Positions 16,884-25,731 are shown, counted from the stretch's first letter. The stretch is DNA of 64,000 bases from Kitasatospora kifunensis (GCF_014203855.1 NZ_JACHJV010000001.1:1798001-1862000), one strand, 5' to 3'. Numbers and translations are program-made. Notes: generated by a model from the sequence alone, not told the origin.

Positions 16884-18530
16884 GTGGAGCAGTCCAACGA
16901 CGCCCCCGAGCAGAGCAGTGGTGGCGGCAGCGTGAGCCGGCGGACCGCGCTACGGCTGTCCGCCGGGGTGGGCGGTGCCGCGCTGGCCGCGGGACCGTTG
17001 CTCGGCGCGACGAAGGCCGCGGCTGACGATGCGTCGGGTGATGGCGCCGCCTCCGACCAGGGCCAGGCCTCCCCGCTGCTGCTCACCCGGCCCGAGTCGC
17101 TCGGCGCCCCGGCCGTCGAGGGCCTGCACCTGACCTTCGGCGCCGACCCGACCCGCCAGATGAGCGTCTCCTGGACCACCGACGGGCAGGTCCGCAATCC
17201 CCGGGTGCGCTTCGGCACCCTGGAGGGCGGCTTCGGCCACACGGTTGCCGCCGACACCCGCACCTACACCGACGGCACCAGCAACCGGGTCGTCTACACC
17301 CACCACGCCCGGCTGACCAACCTGAAGCCCGGCACGTACTACACCTACGCCGCGCTGCACGACGGCGGCCGCCCGGACGCCGGCACCTTCCGCACCGCCG
17401 CACGCGGCCGGCAGGCCTTCACCTTCACCAGCTTCGGCGACCAGGCGGTGCCCAACACCACCTGGCAGCCGGACGGCAAGGGCGGCTACACCTCGGTCCC
17501 CAGCGGCATAGCCTCGCCCGCCTCGGCGGACATCGTGGCCGGCATCGAGCAGGTCGACCCGCTCTTCCACCTGCTCAACGGCGACCTGTGCTACGCCAAC
17601 ATCTCGCCGGACCGGCTGCGCACCTGGCAGGGCTTCTTCGCCAACAACACCCGCTCGGCGCGCTACCGCCCCTGGATGCCGGCGGCCGGCAACCACGAGA
17701 ACGAGAAGGCCAACGGGCCGATCGGCTTCACCGCCTTCCAGACCCGCTTCGACCTGCCGCAGAACGGTGGCGACGCCGAGACCGAGGGCCTGTGGTACTC
17801 CTTCACGGTCGGCTCGGTGCACGTGGTGGTGCTGCAGAACGACGACGTGGCCTACCAGGACGCCGGCGACGCGTACGTGCACGGCTACAGCGGCGGCGCC
17901 CAGCGTGCCTGGCTGGAGAAGGACCTGGCCAAGGCCCGCGCGGACCGCTCGATCGACTGGGTGGTCGTCTGCATGCACCAGGTCGTCATCAGCTCCTCGG
18001 ACGCCAACGGCGCCGACCGCGGGGTGCGCGAGCAGTGGGGTCCGCTCTTCGACCGCTACCAGGTCGACCTGGTGGTCTGCGGCCACGAGCACGACTACGA
18101 GCGGTCGTTGGCGGTGCGCGGCACGGTCTCCGGATCGGAGACGCTGACCCCCAACCCGGTCTCCACCGCCACCGACGTGATCGACACCTCGCAGGGCACC
18201 GTGCACATGGTGCTCGGCGGCGGTGGCACCTCCTCGCCGACCAACAGCCAGTTCTTCAAACCCGCCAAGTCCAAGGTGATCACCGGAGTCGGCGCGGTGG
18301 GTGCCAACGGCAAGCGCGCGCCGCTGTACGTGTACGAGGACGCGCCGTGGGTGGGCGTGCGGGACCTGGACCACTCCTACGGCTTCGCCGCCTTCACCGT
18401 GGACCCGGGCACCAAGCCGGGCGGCACCACCAGCATCCACGTCACCTACTACCGGGTGGCGCAGCCGGACGGGGCGATCAGCCCGATGGAGACCTTCGTG
18501 CTGCACCGCCAGCGCTCCGACCACCACTGA
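16884..18530 (+). CDS. Tat-exported purple acid phosphatase-type metallophosphoesterase
   Basis: 548 residues from GTG 16884 with GAGGAG upstream. A twin-arginine signal (SRRTALRL, residues 18-25) is followed by an N-terminal fibronectin-like purple-acid-phosphatase domain (LTFGADPTRQMSVSWTTD) and a metallophosphoesterase domain. Metal ligands appear in SFGDQ, NGDLCY, AGNHE, VVCMHQ and GHEHDYERS. It likely hydrolyses phosphomonoesters outside the cell after export with bound Fe/Zn or similar metals. A terminator follows the stop. PhoP control would be plausible, but no PHO box was identified. Confidence 0.93.
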   Translation: MEQSNDAPEQSSGGGSVSRRTALRLSAGVGGAALAAGPLLGATKAAADDASGDGAASDQGQASPLLLTRPESLGAPAVEGLHLTFGADPTRQMSVSWTTDGQVRNPRVRFGTLEGGFGHTVAADTRTYTDGTSNRVVYTHHARLTNLKPGTYYTYAALHDGGRPDAGTFRTAARGRQAFTFTSFGDQAVPNTTWQPDGKGGYTSVPSGIASPASADIVAGIEQVDPLFHLLNGDLCYANISPDRLRTWQGFFANNTRSARYRPWMPAAGNHENEKANGPIGFTAFQTRFDLPQNGGDAETEGLWYSFTVGSVHVVVLQNDDVAYQDAGDAYVHGYSGGAQRAWLEKDLAKARADRSIDWVVVCMHQVVISSSDANGADRGVREQWGPLFDRYQVDLVVCGHEHDYERSLAVRGTVSGSETLTPNPVSTATDVIDTSQGTVHMVLGGGGTSSPTNSQFFKPAKSKVITGVGAVGANGKRAPLYVYEDAPWVGVRDLDHSYGFAAFTVDPGTKPGGTTSIHVTYYRVAQPDGAISPMETFVLHRQRSDHH

Positions 18531-18558
18531 GCCGACCACCACTGAGCCGTCTCGCCCC

Positions 18559-18591
18559 GGGGCCGCGTCCACCACCGGTGGGCGCGGCCCC
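18559..18591 (+). terminator. Terminator hairpin after the phosphatase gene
   Basis: GGGGCCGCG (18559-18567) pairs with CGCGGCCCC (18583-18591); the loop contains a second CCACC/GGTGG pairing. The stem is followed by GCCGCTTTC. Confidence 0.75.
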
Positions 18592-18628
18592 GCCGCTTTC
18601 GTTGACATCCCCCGCCGGGAGCGAGAGG

Positions 18629-18644
18629 CTAAGCAAGCGCTTAG
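18629..18644. promoter_or_regulatory. TetR operator, copy 1 of 2
   Basis: CTAAGCAAGCGCTTAG lies 26 bp upstream of the kinase start at 18671. The exact reverse complement occurs at 25615-25630 before the opposite arm of the cluster. With the next base it fits the mycobacterial KstR2 motif AnCAAGnnCTTGnT with one mismatch (motif from memory). Confidence 0.85.
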
Positions 18645-18670
18645 TCAGTCTCACTCTCGCCGAGGATGCC

Positions 18671-19669
18671 ATGACCGACAATCCCCCCGGACTCGACCTC
18701 ACCGCGCTCCAGGCCCATCTGGGCACCGGAGTGCTGAGCGCCGAGCTGATCGAGGGCGGCCGCTCCAACCTGACCTACCGGCTGACCGACGGCGAACACC
18801 GCTGGGTGCTGCGCCGCCCGCCGCTGGGGCACGTGCTGGCCACCGCGCACGACATGGCCCGCGAGTACCGGGTGCTCAGCGCGCTCGCCGACTCGCCCGT
18901 CCCGGTGCCGCGCACGGTGCGGCTGACCGAGGATCCGTCGGTGATCGGCGCGCCGTTCTACCTGATGGAGTTCGTGGACGGCACCGCGCACCGCGACAGC
19001 ACCGCGCTGGCCGCGCTCGGCCCCGCCCGGGTGCGCGCGTTGGCGGACCACCTGGTGGACACGTTGGTCGCGCTGCACGCCGTCGATCCGCAGGAGGTCG
19101 GCCTTGCCGACTTCGGGCGCCCGGAGGGCTTCCTGGCCCGGCAGGTGCAGCGCTGGGGCAAGCAGTTGGCGGCCTCCCGCAGCCGGGAGGTGCCCGGCAT
19201 CGAGGAGTTGGCCGCGAAGCTCGCCGCCACCCTGCCGCACTCCCCCGCGCCCGCCCTGGTGCACGGTGACTACCGGCTGGACAACGTGCTGGTCGGTCCG
19301 GACGACCGGATCACCGCCGTGCTGGACTGGGAGATGTCCACCCTCGGTGACCCGCTCACCGACCTGGGGCTGCTGGTGATGTACACCGAGCTGGCCGCCG
19401 AGTTCGCGGGGGTGATCCCCGGGGTCGCGCTGGCACCCGGCTTCCCGTCCGGCGCCGAGCTGATCGACCGCTACGCCGACCGCTCGGGGCGGGACGTGGC
19501 AGCCGTCGACTGGTACGTGGCCTTCGCCTCGTTCAAGCTCGCCGTGGTGCTGGAGGGCATCCACTACCGCTACAGCCAGGGACGCACCGTCGGGGCCGGT
19601 TTCGACCGGGTCGGCGCACTGGTCCCGCTCTTCGTCGCGCACGGCCTGACCGCACTCAAGGAGCGCTGA
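18671..19669 (+). CDS. Aminoglycoside-phosphotransferase-fold kinase, ACAD10/11 N-domain type
   Basis: 332 residues from ATG 18671; the longer open frame upstream is antisense to the phosphatase. The kinase-like fold shows a nucleotide-binding loop (GGRSNLTYRL), catalytic HGDYRLDN and metal-binding DWEMSTLGDPLTDLG. This subgroup is the one fused to acyl-CoA dehydrogenase in mammalian ACAD10/ACAD11 and found as LvaA in Pseudomonas levulinate catabolism, where it phosphorylates the 4-hydroxyl of 4-hydroxyacyl-CoA. The next gene, five bases downstream, encodes the matching dehydrogenase half, so the same role is inferred. The operator at 18629-18644 indicates TetR control. Confidence 0.92.
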   Translation: MTDNPPGLDLTALQAHLGTGVLSAELIEGGRSNLTYRLTDGEHRWVLRRPPLGHVLATAHDMAREYRVLSALADSPVPVPRTVRLTEDPSVIGAPFYLMEFVDGTAHRDSTALAALGPARVRALADHLVDTLVALHAVDPQEVGLADFGRPEGFLARQVQRWGKQLAASRSREVPGIEELAAKLAATLPHSPAPALVHGDYRLDNVLVGPDDRITAVLDWEMSTLGDPLTDLGLLVMYTELAAEFAGVIPGVALAPGFPSGAELIDRYADRSGRDVAAVDWYVAFASFKLAVVLEGIHYRYSQGRTVGAGFDRVGALVPLFVAHGLTALKER

Positions 19670-19674
19670 ACAGC

Positions 19675-20853
19675 ATGGACTTCGCCTTCGACGCCCGCAC
19701 CGAGGAGCTGCGTGAACAGCTCAACGCCTTCCTGGAAGAGCACGTCTACCCGGCCGAGTCGCGGCTGGTCGTCAACGAGGACTGGTCGACGCCCGCGGTG
19801 ATCCGCGAACTGCAGCGCGAGGCCCGGGCCCAGGGCCTGTGGAACCTCTTCTGCGAGCTGCCCAACCTCCAGTACGCCCCGCTCGCCGAACTGACCGGGC
19901 GCAGCATCCTGTTGGCGCCGGCCGCGGTCAACTGCGCGGCCCCCGACACCGGGAACATGGAGCTGCTGGCGCAGTTCGGCGACGAGGCGCAGCGCAAGCA
20001 GTGGCTGGAACCGCTGCTGAACGGCGAGATCCGCTCCGCCTTCGCGATGACCGAGCCGGAGGTGGCCTCCTCCGACGCCAGCAACATCGAGACCCGGATC
20101 GAGCGGCACGGCGGCGACTACCTGGTCAACGGCCGCAAGTGGTACATCACCGGGGCGATGAACCCCGACTGCAAGGTCTTCATCGTGATGGGCAAGACCG
20201 ACCCGAGCGGCGATCCGCGCCGCCAGCAGTCGATGATCCTGGTGCCGCGCGACACCCCGGGCGTCACCGTCAAGCGCGGGATGACGGTCTTCGGCTACGA
20301 GGACCGCGACCACGGGGGCCACGCCGAGGTGCTCTTCCAGGACGTCCGGGTGCCGGCCGCCAACCTGATCGGCGAGCCGGGCTCGGGCTTCGCGATCGCC
20401 CAGGCCCGGCTCGGTCCGGGGCGGATCCACCACTGCATGCGGGCGATCGGGATCGCCGAGCGGGCCCTTGAGCTGATGTGCCGCCGGGTCACCGAGCGGG
20501 TGGCCTTCGGCAAGCCGCTGGCCGCGCAGGGTGTGGTGCAGGACTGGATCGCCGAGTCCCGGGTGCGGATCGAGCAGGCCCGGCTGCTGGTGCTCAAGAC
20601 GGCCTGGCTGATGGACACCGTGGGCAACAAGGGCGCGCACACCGAGATCCAGGCGATCAAGATCGTGGTCCCGCAGACCGTCGAGTGGATCCTGGACAAG
20701 GCCGTGCAGGCGCACGGCGCGGCGGGGGTGAGCCAGGACACCCCGCTCGCCCAACTCTGGGCGGGCAACCGCACGTTGCGGCTGGCGGACGGGCCGGACG
20801 AGGTGCACCGGCGCTCGCTGGCGCGCCGCGAGTTGAGGAGGTACCAGGGGTGA
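19675..20853 (+). CDS. Acyl-CoA dehydrogenase of the ACAD11/LvaC type
   Basis: 392 residues from ATG 19675. Landmarks APDTGNMELL, MTEPEVASSDASNIE, LGPGRIHHCMR and LRLADGPDEVH closely match the dehydrogenase half of ACAD11. The C-terminal position where ordinary acyl-CoA dehydrogenases have their catalytic Glu (YEGT-like) reads ADGP, i.e. Asp. In the ACAD11/LvaC systems the enzyme converts 4-phosphoryloxyacyl-CoA towards a 3-hydroxyacyl-CoA with loss of phosphate. The gene follows the kinase by five bases and overlaps the next dehydrogenase gene by four (GTGA), so an operon is certain and the function is a strong inference. Confidence 0.93.
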   Translation: MDFAFDARTEELREQLNAFLEEHVYPAESRLVVNEDWSTPAVIRELQREARAQGLWNLFCELPNLQYAPLAELTGRSILLAPAAVNCAAPDTGNMELLAQFGDEAQRKQWLEPLLNGEIRSAFAMTEPEVASSDASNIETRIERHGGDYLVNGRKWYITGAMNPDCKVFIVMGKTDPSGDPRRQQSMILVPRDTPGVTVKRGMTVFGYEDRDHGGHAEVLFQDVRVPAANLIGEPGSGFAIAQARLGPGRIHHCMRAIGIAERALELMCRRVTERVAFGKPLAAQGVVQDWIAESRVRIEQARLLVLKTAWLMDTVGNKGAHTEIQAIKIVVPQTVEWILDKAVQAHGAAGVSQDTPLAQLWAGNRTLRLADGPDEVHRRSLARRELRRYQG

Positions 20854-22031
20854 ACGAGGCCGATCTCCGGACGCGGGTACACGAGCTGCTCGCGGCCTAC
20901 CCTCCCTCGGAAGTCGACACACTCGACTTCCTGCGCGCCCGCTTCGACGCCGGCCTGGCCTGGGTGCACTTCCCCCTCGGGCTCGGTGGCCTCGGCGCGC
21001 CGCGCACGCTGCAGGCCGTGGTGGACGCCGAGTTGACCGCCGCCGGCGCACCGGACAACGACCCGCGCCGGATCGGCATCGGCCTGGGCATGGCGGCGCC
21101 CACCATCCTGCGCTACGGCACCGCCGAGCAGCAGCACCGCTGGCTGCGGCCGCTGTGGACCGGCGAGGAGGTCTGGTGCCAGCTGTTCAGCGAACCGGGT
21201 GCCGGCTCCGACCTGGCGGCGCTGGCCACCCGCGCGGTGCCGGACGCCGAGGGGAGCTGGCGGGTCAACGGGCAGAAGGTGTGGACCTCCTCCGCGCACA
21301 CCGCGCGCTGGGCGATCCTGATCGCCCGCACCGATCCGGCCGTGCCCAAGCACCAGGGCATCACCTACTTCGTCTGCGACATGACCGACCCCGGCGTCCA
21401 GGTGCGCCCGCTGCGCCAGCTCACCGGCGAGGCGGAGTTCAACGAGGTCTTCCTGACCGACGTGCGGATCCCCGACAGCGACCGGCTCGGCGCCGTCGGC
21501 GAGGGTTGGCGGGTGGCCCAGACCACACTCAACAACGAACGGGTCGCGATCGGCGGCCAGCGCACCCCGCGCGAGGGCGGACTGATCGGCATCGTCGCCG
21601 AAACCTGGCGCGAGCGGCCCGAGTTGCGCACCGCCGAGCTGCACCAGCGGCTGCTCCAGCACTGGGTGGACGCCGAGGTGCTGCGGCTGACCGGCGAGCG
21701 GCTGCGCCAGCAGCTGGCGGCCGGCCAGCCCGGCCCCGAGGGCGCCGGTGGCAAGCTGGGATTCGCCCGCCTCGCCCAGCAGTTGACCGCCTTCGAGGTC
21801 GAGCTGCTCGCCGAGGAGGGGCTGGGCTACGACGACTGGACGCTGCGCCGCCCCGAACTGGTGGACTTCAACGGCCGCGAGGCCGGCTACCGCTACCTGC
21901 GGGCCAAGGGCAACTCGATCGAGGGCGGGACCAGCGAGATCCTGCGCAACATCATCGCCGAGCGGGTGCTCGGCCTGCCGCCCGAGCCGCGCACCGACAA
22001 GGACGTCCCGTGGAAGGAGCTGTCCCGGTGA
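20850..22031 (+). CDS. Acyl-CoA dehydrogenase (FadE-type), catalytic-subunit candidate
   Basis: 393 residues from GTG 20850 overlapping the previous stop. FAD/substrate motifs QLFSEPGAGSDLA and NGQKVWTSSAHTA are intact, and IEGGTSEILRN near the C-terminus carries the catalytic-Glu region. The downstream gene encodes a shorter relative without that segment, which resembles the alpha-2-beta-2 heterotetrameric dehydrogenases of actinobacterial steroid and branched-acid degradation. Pairing is inferred from the GTGA overlap and domain comparison. Substrate unknown; probably a branched or ring-derived acyl-CoA. Confidence 0.92.
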   Translation: MNEADLRTRVHELLAAYPPSEVDTLDFLRARFDAGLAWVHFPLGLGGLGAPRTLQAVVDAELTAAGAPDNDPRRIGIGLGMAAPTILRYGTAEQQHRWLRPLWTGEEVWCQLFSEPGAGSDLAALATRAVPDAEGSWRVNGQKVWTSSAHTARWAILIARTDPAVPKHQGITYFVCDMTDPGVQVRPLRQLTGEAEFNEVFLTDVRIPDSDRLGAVGEGWRVAQTTLNNERVAIGGQRTPREGGLIGIVAETWRERPELRTAELHQRLLQHWVDAEVLRLTGERLRQQLAAGQPGPEGAGGKLGFARLAQQLTAFEVELLAEEGLGYDDWTLRRPELVDFNGREAGYRYLRAKGNSIEGGTSEILRNIIAERVLGLPPEPRTDKDVPWKELSR

Positions 22032-23053
22032 ACCTGCTGTACTCGGAGATCGAGGAGGAGCTGCGGGCCAGCGTGCGCGATCTGCTGCACGACCGCAGCC
22101 CGATCGAGGCGGTGCTGGCGCGCGTCTCGGCCGACCAGGGCTACGACCCGGCGCTGTGGCGGGCGTTGGCGGTGGAGTTGGGCGTGGCCGGTTTGCAGGA
22201 TCCGGCAGCGGGCGGTTCGCTGCGCGAAGTCGCGGTGGTACTTGAGGAGTTGGGGCGCTCGTTGGCCCCCACCCCGTTCCTGGGCAGCGCGGTGCTGGCG
22301 ACGGCAGCGCTGGGCGGGGACGAGCGGCTGGCCTCGGGCGAGCGGACCGGGACGCTGGTGCTGCCGTTCTCGGGCGGGGCGCCGAGCGTGCGGGAGACGG
22401 GCGGCCGGCTGACCGGGCGGGTCACCTCGGTGGCCGACGCGCTGACGGCCGACCTGCTGGTGGTGCCGGTGGTGGGCGGGGCGCTCTGGGTGGTGGAGCG
22501 CGGCTTCACCGTCACGCCGCGGACCTCGCTGGACCAGACCCGGCCGTTGGCGGACGTCGTACTCGACGACGCCCCAGGGCAGTTGGTGACCGAGGACCCG
22601 GCGGTGCTCGAGCACGCGCTGCTCACCGGCGCCGGACTGCTCGCCTCCGAGCAACTCGGGATCGCCGAGTGGTGCCTGACCACCACGGTCGAATACCTGC
22701 GCGAGCGGCGGCAGTTCAACCGCCCGCTGGGCTCCTTCCAGGCGCTCAAGCACCGCCTGGCGGACCTGTGGCTGGAGGTGGTCGGCGCCCGCGCCGCCGC
22801 CCGGGCCGCGGCCGACGCGCTGGCGAGCGAGGCGGCGGACGCACCGCTGCTGGTGGCGGTGGCCGCCTCGCACTGCGGCACGGTGGCGGTGCGGGCCGCC
22901 GAGGAGTGCATCCAGCTGCACGGCGGGATCGGGATGACCTGGGAGCACCCGGCCCACCTCTACCTCAAGCGGGCCAAGGCCGACCAGCTGGCGCTCGGCA
23001 CGCCGGGCCACCACCGCGCCCGGCTGGCCGAGTTGGCGAACCTGCCGGCCTGA
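22028..23053 (+). CDS. Acyl-CoA dehydrogenase-like partner subunit
   Basis: 341 residues from GTG 22028 with a four-base overlap. The C-terminal helical domain is clear (REFQFNRPLG-like RERRQFNRPLGSFQALKH, then QLHGGIGMTWEHPAHLYLKRA), but the catalytic-Glu loop is absent and the middle beta domain is degenerate. Such short members usually act as the second subunit of heteromeric acyl-CoA dehydrogenases. Its stop codon lies inside the long terminator hairpin that follows. Confidence 0.9.
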   Translation: MNLLYSEIEEELRASVRDLLHDRSPIEAVLARVSADQGYDPALWRALAVELGVAGLQDPAAGGSLREVAVVLEELGRSLAPTPFLGSAVLATAALGGDERLASGERTGTLVLPFSGGAPSVRETGGRLTGRVTSVADALTADLLVVPVVGGALWVVERGFTVTPRTSLDQTRPLADVVLDDAPGQLVTEDPAVLEHALLTGAGLLASEQLGIAEWCLTTTVEYLRERRQFNRPLGSFQALKHRLADLWLEVVGARAAARAAADALASEAADAPLLVAVAASHCGTVAVRAAEECIQLHGGIGMTWEHPAHLYLKRAKADQLALGTPGHHRARLAELANLPA

Positions 23054-23107
23054 CCTGACCGGCGCTGGGCCCCGGCCGGTGGCTGGGGCCCAGCTGGTCA
23101 GGTCAGG
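23049..23107. terminator. Long bidirectional terminator containing both convergent stop codons
   Basis: CCTGACCTGACC (23049-23060) pairs with GGTCAGGTCAGG (23096-23107), and inside it GCTGGGCCCC (23064-23073) pairs with GGGGCCCAGC (23085-23094). The TGA of the upstream gene (23051-23053) and of the minus-strand gene (23098-23100) sit within the arms. Confidence 0.85.
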
Positions 23108-24054
23108 ATCACCACCCGCCCGGTGGTGCGGCCCTCGGCCACGCGCTGCACGCCGTCCGCCGCCTGCTCGAAGGCCAACCGCTCGCTCACCAGCGGGCGC
23201 ACCACGCCGGCCTCGGCCAGCCTGGTCAGCTCCTGGTGGGCGGCCCGCACCGCCGCCGGGTCCTTGGTGTTGTACAGGCCCCAGTGCAGGCCGAGCACCG
23301 AGTAGTTCTTCACCAGTGCGTGCCCGAGCGCGGGCGCCGGGATGCTGCCGCTGGCGAAGCCCACCACCACGATCCGCCCCTCGAAGGCGACGCACTTGGT
23401 GGCGCCGGTGTAGGCATCGCCGCCCACCGGGTCGAAGACCACGTCCGCGCCGCGCCCGCCGGTGGCCTCCTTGACGACCGCGACGAAGTCCTCGCTGGTC
23501 CGGTCGATCACCAGGTCGGCGCCCAACTCCTTGGCCACCGCGGCCTTCTCGGCCCCGCCGACCACACCGATCACCCGGGCGCCCGCCGCCTTGCCCAGCT
23601 GGACGGCCGCACTGCCGACGCCACCGGCCGCCGCGTGCACCAGCAGGGTCTCCCCCGCCCGCAGCGCGGCCCGGCGGTGCAGCGCGAACCAGGCGGTCTG
23701 GTAGCCGATGTGCAGCGCGGCGGCCTCGGCGTCGTCCAGTGCCGGTGGGGCCGGGAAGAGCGCCCGCGCGTCCAGCAGCGCGTACTCGGCGAACGCCCCG
23801 GTGCCGGCCACCGGGTTGCCGATCACCCGTTCTCCGGAGGGGAGTTCGCCGCAGAGCTCGACTCCCGGCGTGAACGGCAGCGGCGGCTTCACCTGGTACA
23901 TCCCCAGGCACATCAGCGCGTCGGGGAAGTTGACCGCCGCCGCCCGCACCTTCACCAGCACCTGGTGCTCACCCGCGACGGGCTTCGCCGCGTCCTCGAT
24001 GAGCCGCATCACCTCGCGCGGCGACCCCAACTCGCCGACCTGCCAAGCCTTCAT
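23098..24054 (-). CDS. NADPH:quinone oxidoreductase-type MDR dehydrogenase
   Basis: 318 residues from ATG 24054. The N-terminal GroES-like domain lacks zinc ligands, and the Rossmann motif is LLVHAAAGGVGSAAVQLGKAAGA. This places it in the zinc-free quinone oxidoreductase/enoyl reductase branch of the medium-chain family. It is the last gene of a three-gene minus-strand operon (each pair overlaps by four bases) under the shared TetR operator, so it probably acts on an enoyl-CoA or unsaturated intermediate of the pathway. Confidence 0.9.
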   Translation of the reverse strand: MKAWQVGELGSPREVMRLIEDAAKPVAGEHQVLVKVRAAAVNFPDALMCLGMYQVKPPLPFTPGVELCGELPSGERVIGNPVAGTGAFAEYALLDARALFPAPPALDDAEAAALHIGYQTAWFALHRRAALRAGETLLVHAAAGGVGSAAVQLGKAAGARVIGVVGGAEKAAVAKELGADLVIDRTSEDFVAVVKEATGGRGADVVFDPVGGDAYTGATKCVAFEGRIVVVGFASGSIPAPALGHALVKNYSVLGLHWGLYNTKDPAAVRAAHQELTRLAEAGVVRPLVSERLAFEQAADGVQRVAEGRTTGRVVILT

Positions 24055-24830
24055 GCCCGTCCCTCCACGATCTTGCGCTGCAGGTGGTTCATCGCCCCGA
24101 GCCAGCCGTCCGGGTCACTGGCGCGGTGCGCGTAGTAGCCGGCCACCTCGGGGTGCGGCAGGATCAGGAACCGCTCCTGCTCGATCGCCCGCAGCACGTC
24201 GCGGGCCACCTCGGCGGGTTCCAGGGCGGTGGCGCCCATCAGCGCCTCGCCCACCGCGCCCGCCTCCTCGAGGATCTTGGTGCGCACGCCCTGCGGGCAG
24301 AGCGCGTGCACCTTGACGCCCCGGTGCCGGTAGGTGGCGCTGAGCCACTCGGCGAAGGCCAGCGCGCCGTGCTTGGAGACCGAGTAGGGCGCCGAGCCGA
24401 GCATGGTGAGCAGTCCGGCGGCCGAGACGGTGGCGACGAACCGCCCCTCGCCGCGCTCCAGCCACTCGGGCAGCAGCAGTTCGGCGGCGCGCACGTGGGC
24501 CATCACGTTGACCTCCCAGGCCGTGCTCCACGCGGCCTCGGGCGCGTCCGCGCCACCGCTGGTGCCCACCCCGGCGTTCGCGCAGTAGACGTCGATCCCG
24601 CCCAACTCGGCCCGGGCCGCCTCGATCAGCGCCGCGACGCCCTCGCGGCTCGCCGCGTCGCCCGGCACGGCCACCGCGCCGATCCTGGCCGCCGTCTCGG
24701 CCGCCGCCTCGGCGTCCAGGTCGTTGACCACCACCTGGGCGCCCTGCTCGGCCAGGGCCTCGGCCAGCGCCGCGCCGATCCCGCGCCCGGCGCCGGTCAC
24801 CACGCAGCGCTGAGCGCTCAGCGGGCTCAC
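24051..24830 (-). CDS. Short-chain dehydrogenase/reductase
   Basis: 259 residues from GTG 24830 overlapping the previous stop. It has the cofactor motif TGAGRGIG, NAG (CANAGVG) and the catalytic Ser-Tyr-Lys set (TVSAAGLL and YSVSKHG). Asp after beta-2 (VVVNDLDAE) suggests NAD rather than NADP. It belongs to the acyl-CoA catabolic operon and may oxidise a hydroxyacyl-CoA formed by the kinase/dehydrogenase arm. Confidence 0.9.
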   Translation of the reverse strand: MSPLSAQRCVVTGAGRGIGAALAEALAEQGAQVVVNDLDAEAAAETAARIGAVAVPGDAASREGVAALIEAARAELGGIDVYCANAGVGTSGGADAPEAAWSTAWEVNVMAHVRAAELLLPEWLERGEGRFVATVSAAGLLTMLGSAPYSVSKHGALAFAEWLSATYRHRGVKVHALCPQGVRTKILEEAGAVGEALMGATALEPAEVARDVLRAIEQERFLILPHPEVAGYYAHRASDPDGWLGAMNHLQRKIVEGRA

Positions 24831-25582
24831 AGCCCGCCACCCAGCGTCACGCCGCCGTCCAGCACCAGGGTCTGGCCGGTGATCCAGCCCGCCTCCTCGG
24901 AGAGCAGGAAGGCCACCGCGCCCGCCACGTCCCGCGGCACGCCCAGCCGCTTGAGCGGGTAGGGCGCGGCCGCCTCCTCCTCGCGTCCGTTGTAGAGCGC
25001 CTCGGCGAAGCGGGTCTTGACCACGGCGGGGGCCACCGCGTTGACCCGGATGTTCGGGCCGAGCTCACCGGCCAGCTCCATGGTGAGCCGGGAGAGCGCC
25101 GCCTTGCTGACCCCGTACACGCCGATGCCCGGCGAGGTGCGCAGGCCCGCGATGGAGGAGACGTTGACCACCGCGCCGCCGTGCTCGCCCATCCAGGCCT
25201 GGTGGGCGAGCTTGGTCCAGGCGAGCGGCGCGAGCACGTTGACGGCCAGGATCTTGGCGGCGGCCAGCGGGTCGGTGTCCAGCATCGGGCCGAAGACCGG
25301 GTTGATCCCGGTGTTGTTGACCAGCAGGTCGAGCCGCCCGAAGGTCGCCAGCACCTGCTCGACCGCCGCCTGCTGGTGGGCGGGGTCGTCCGTCTTGCCG
25401 GCCACGGCGATCGCGTGCTCGGGGCCGCCGAGCTCCTTCACCGCCTCGGCGAGCGGCTCGGGGTTGCGGGCGGTGATGCAGACCCGGGCCCCGTGGGCGA
25501 CGAGCTCGTGAGCGATCGCCAGGCCGATGCCCCGGCTCGCACCGGTGACCACGGCCACCTGTCCCTTGAACGAAAGCGTCAT
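24827..25582 (-). CDS. Short-chain dehydrogenase/reductase (FabG-like)
   Basis: 251 residues from ATG 25582 with GAGGA upstream. It carries TGASRGIG, NNTG (LVNNTGIN), Ser-Tyr-Lys (NVSSIAG, YGVSKAA) and the C-terminal GWITGQTLVLDGG typical of FabG-like enzymes. It is the first gene of the minus-strand arm, 32 bp downstream of operator copy 2. A 3-hydroxyacyl-CoA dehydrogenase role would complete the 4-hydroxy acid route to a beta-ketoacyl-CoA; this is inference. Confidence 0.92.
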   Translation of the reverse strand: MTLSFKGQVAVVTGASRGIGLAIAHELVAHGARVCITARNPEPLAEAVKELGGPEHAIAVAGKTDDPAHQQAAVEQVLATFGRLDLLVNNTGINPVFGPMLDTDPLAAAKILAVNVLAPLAWTKLAHQAWMGEHGGAVVNVSSIAGLRTSPGIGVYGVSKAALSRLTMELAGELGPNIRVNAVAPAVVKTRFAEALYNGREEEAAAPYPLKRLGVPRDVAGAVAFLLSEEAGWITGQTLVLDGGVTLGGGL

Positions 25583-25614
25583 GGCGTCCTCAGTGTGATC
25601 CGACTGGCGAGTAA

Positions 25615-25630
25615 CTAAGCGCTTGCTTAG
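25615..25630. promoter_or_regulatory. TetR operator, copy 2 of 2
   Basis: CTAAGCGCTTGCTTAG is the exact reverse complement of the site at 18629-18644. It lies between the divergent SDR operon (start 25582) and the tetR gene (start 25732), so it can control both. Confidence 0.85.
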
Positions 25631-25673
25631 CATCTTGGCCACGGGGCACACTGTCAACAGTCCAACGTCCGAT

Positions 25674-25704
25674 GGGGGTCCCCCCGGCCGGAGGCTGGGG
25701 GAGG
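25674..25704. repeat. Streptomyces-type dispersed GGTCC...GGGGGAGG palindromic element
   Basis: The element begins GGGGGTCCCCCCGGCC and ends GGCTGGGGGAGG, just before tetR. Elements of this look recur in intergenic DNA of Streptomyces genomes. Related sequences in the window are at 44465-44498 and 45155-45187 in the opposite orientation. Confidence 0.55.
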
Positions 25705-25731
25705 TACACCACCCATGCGAGGATGACGACC

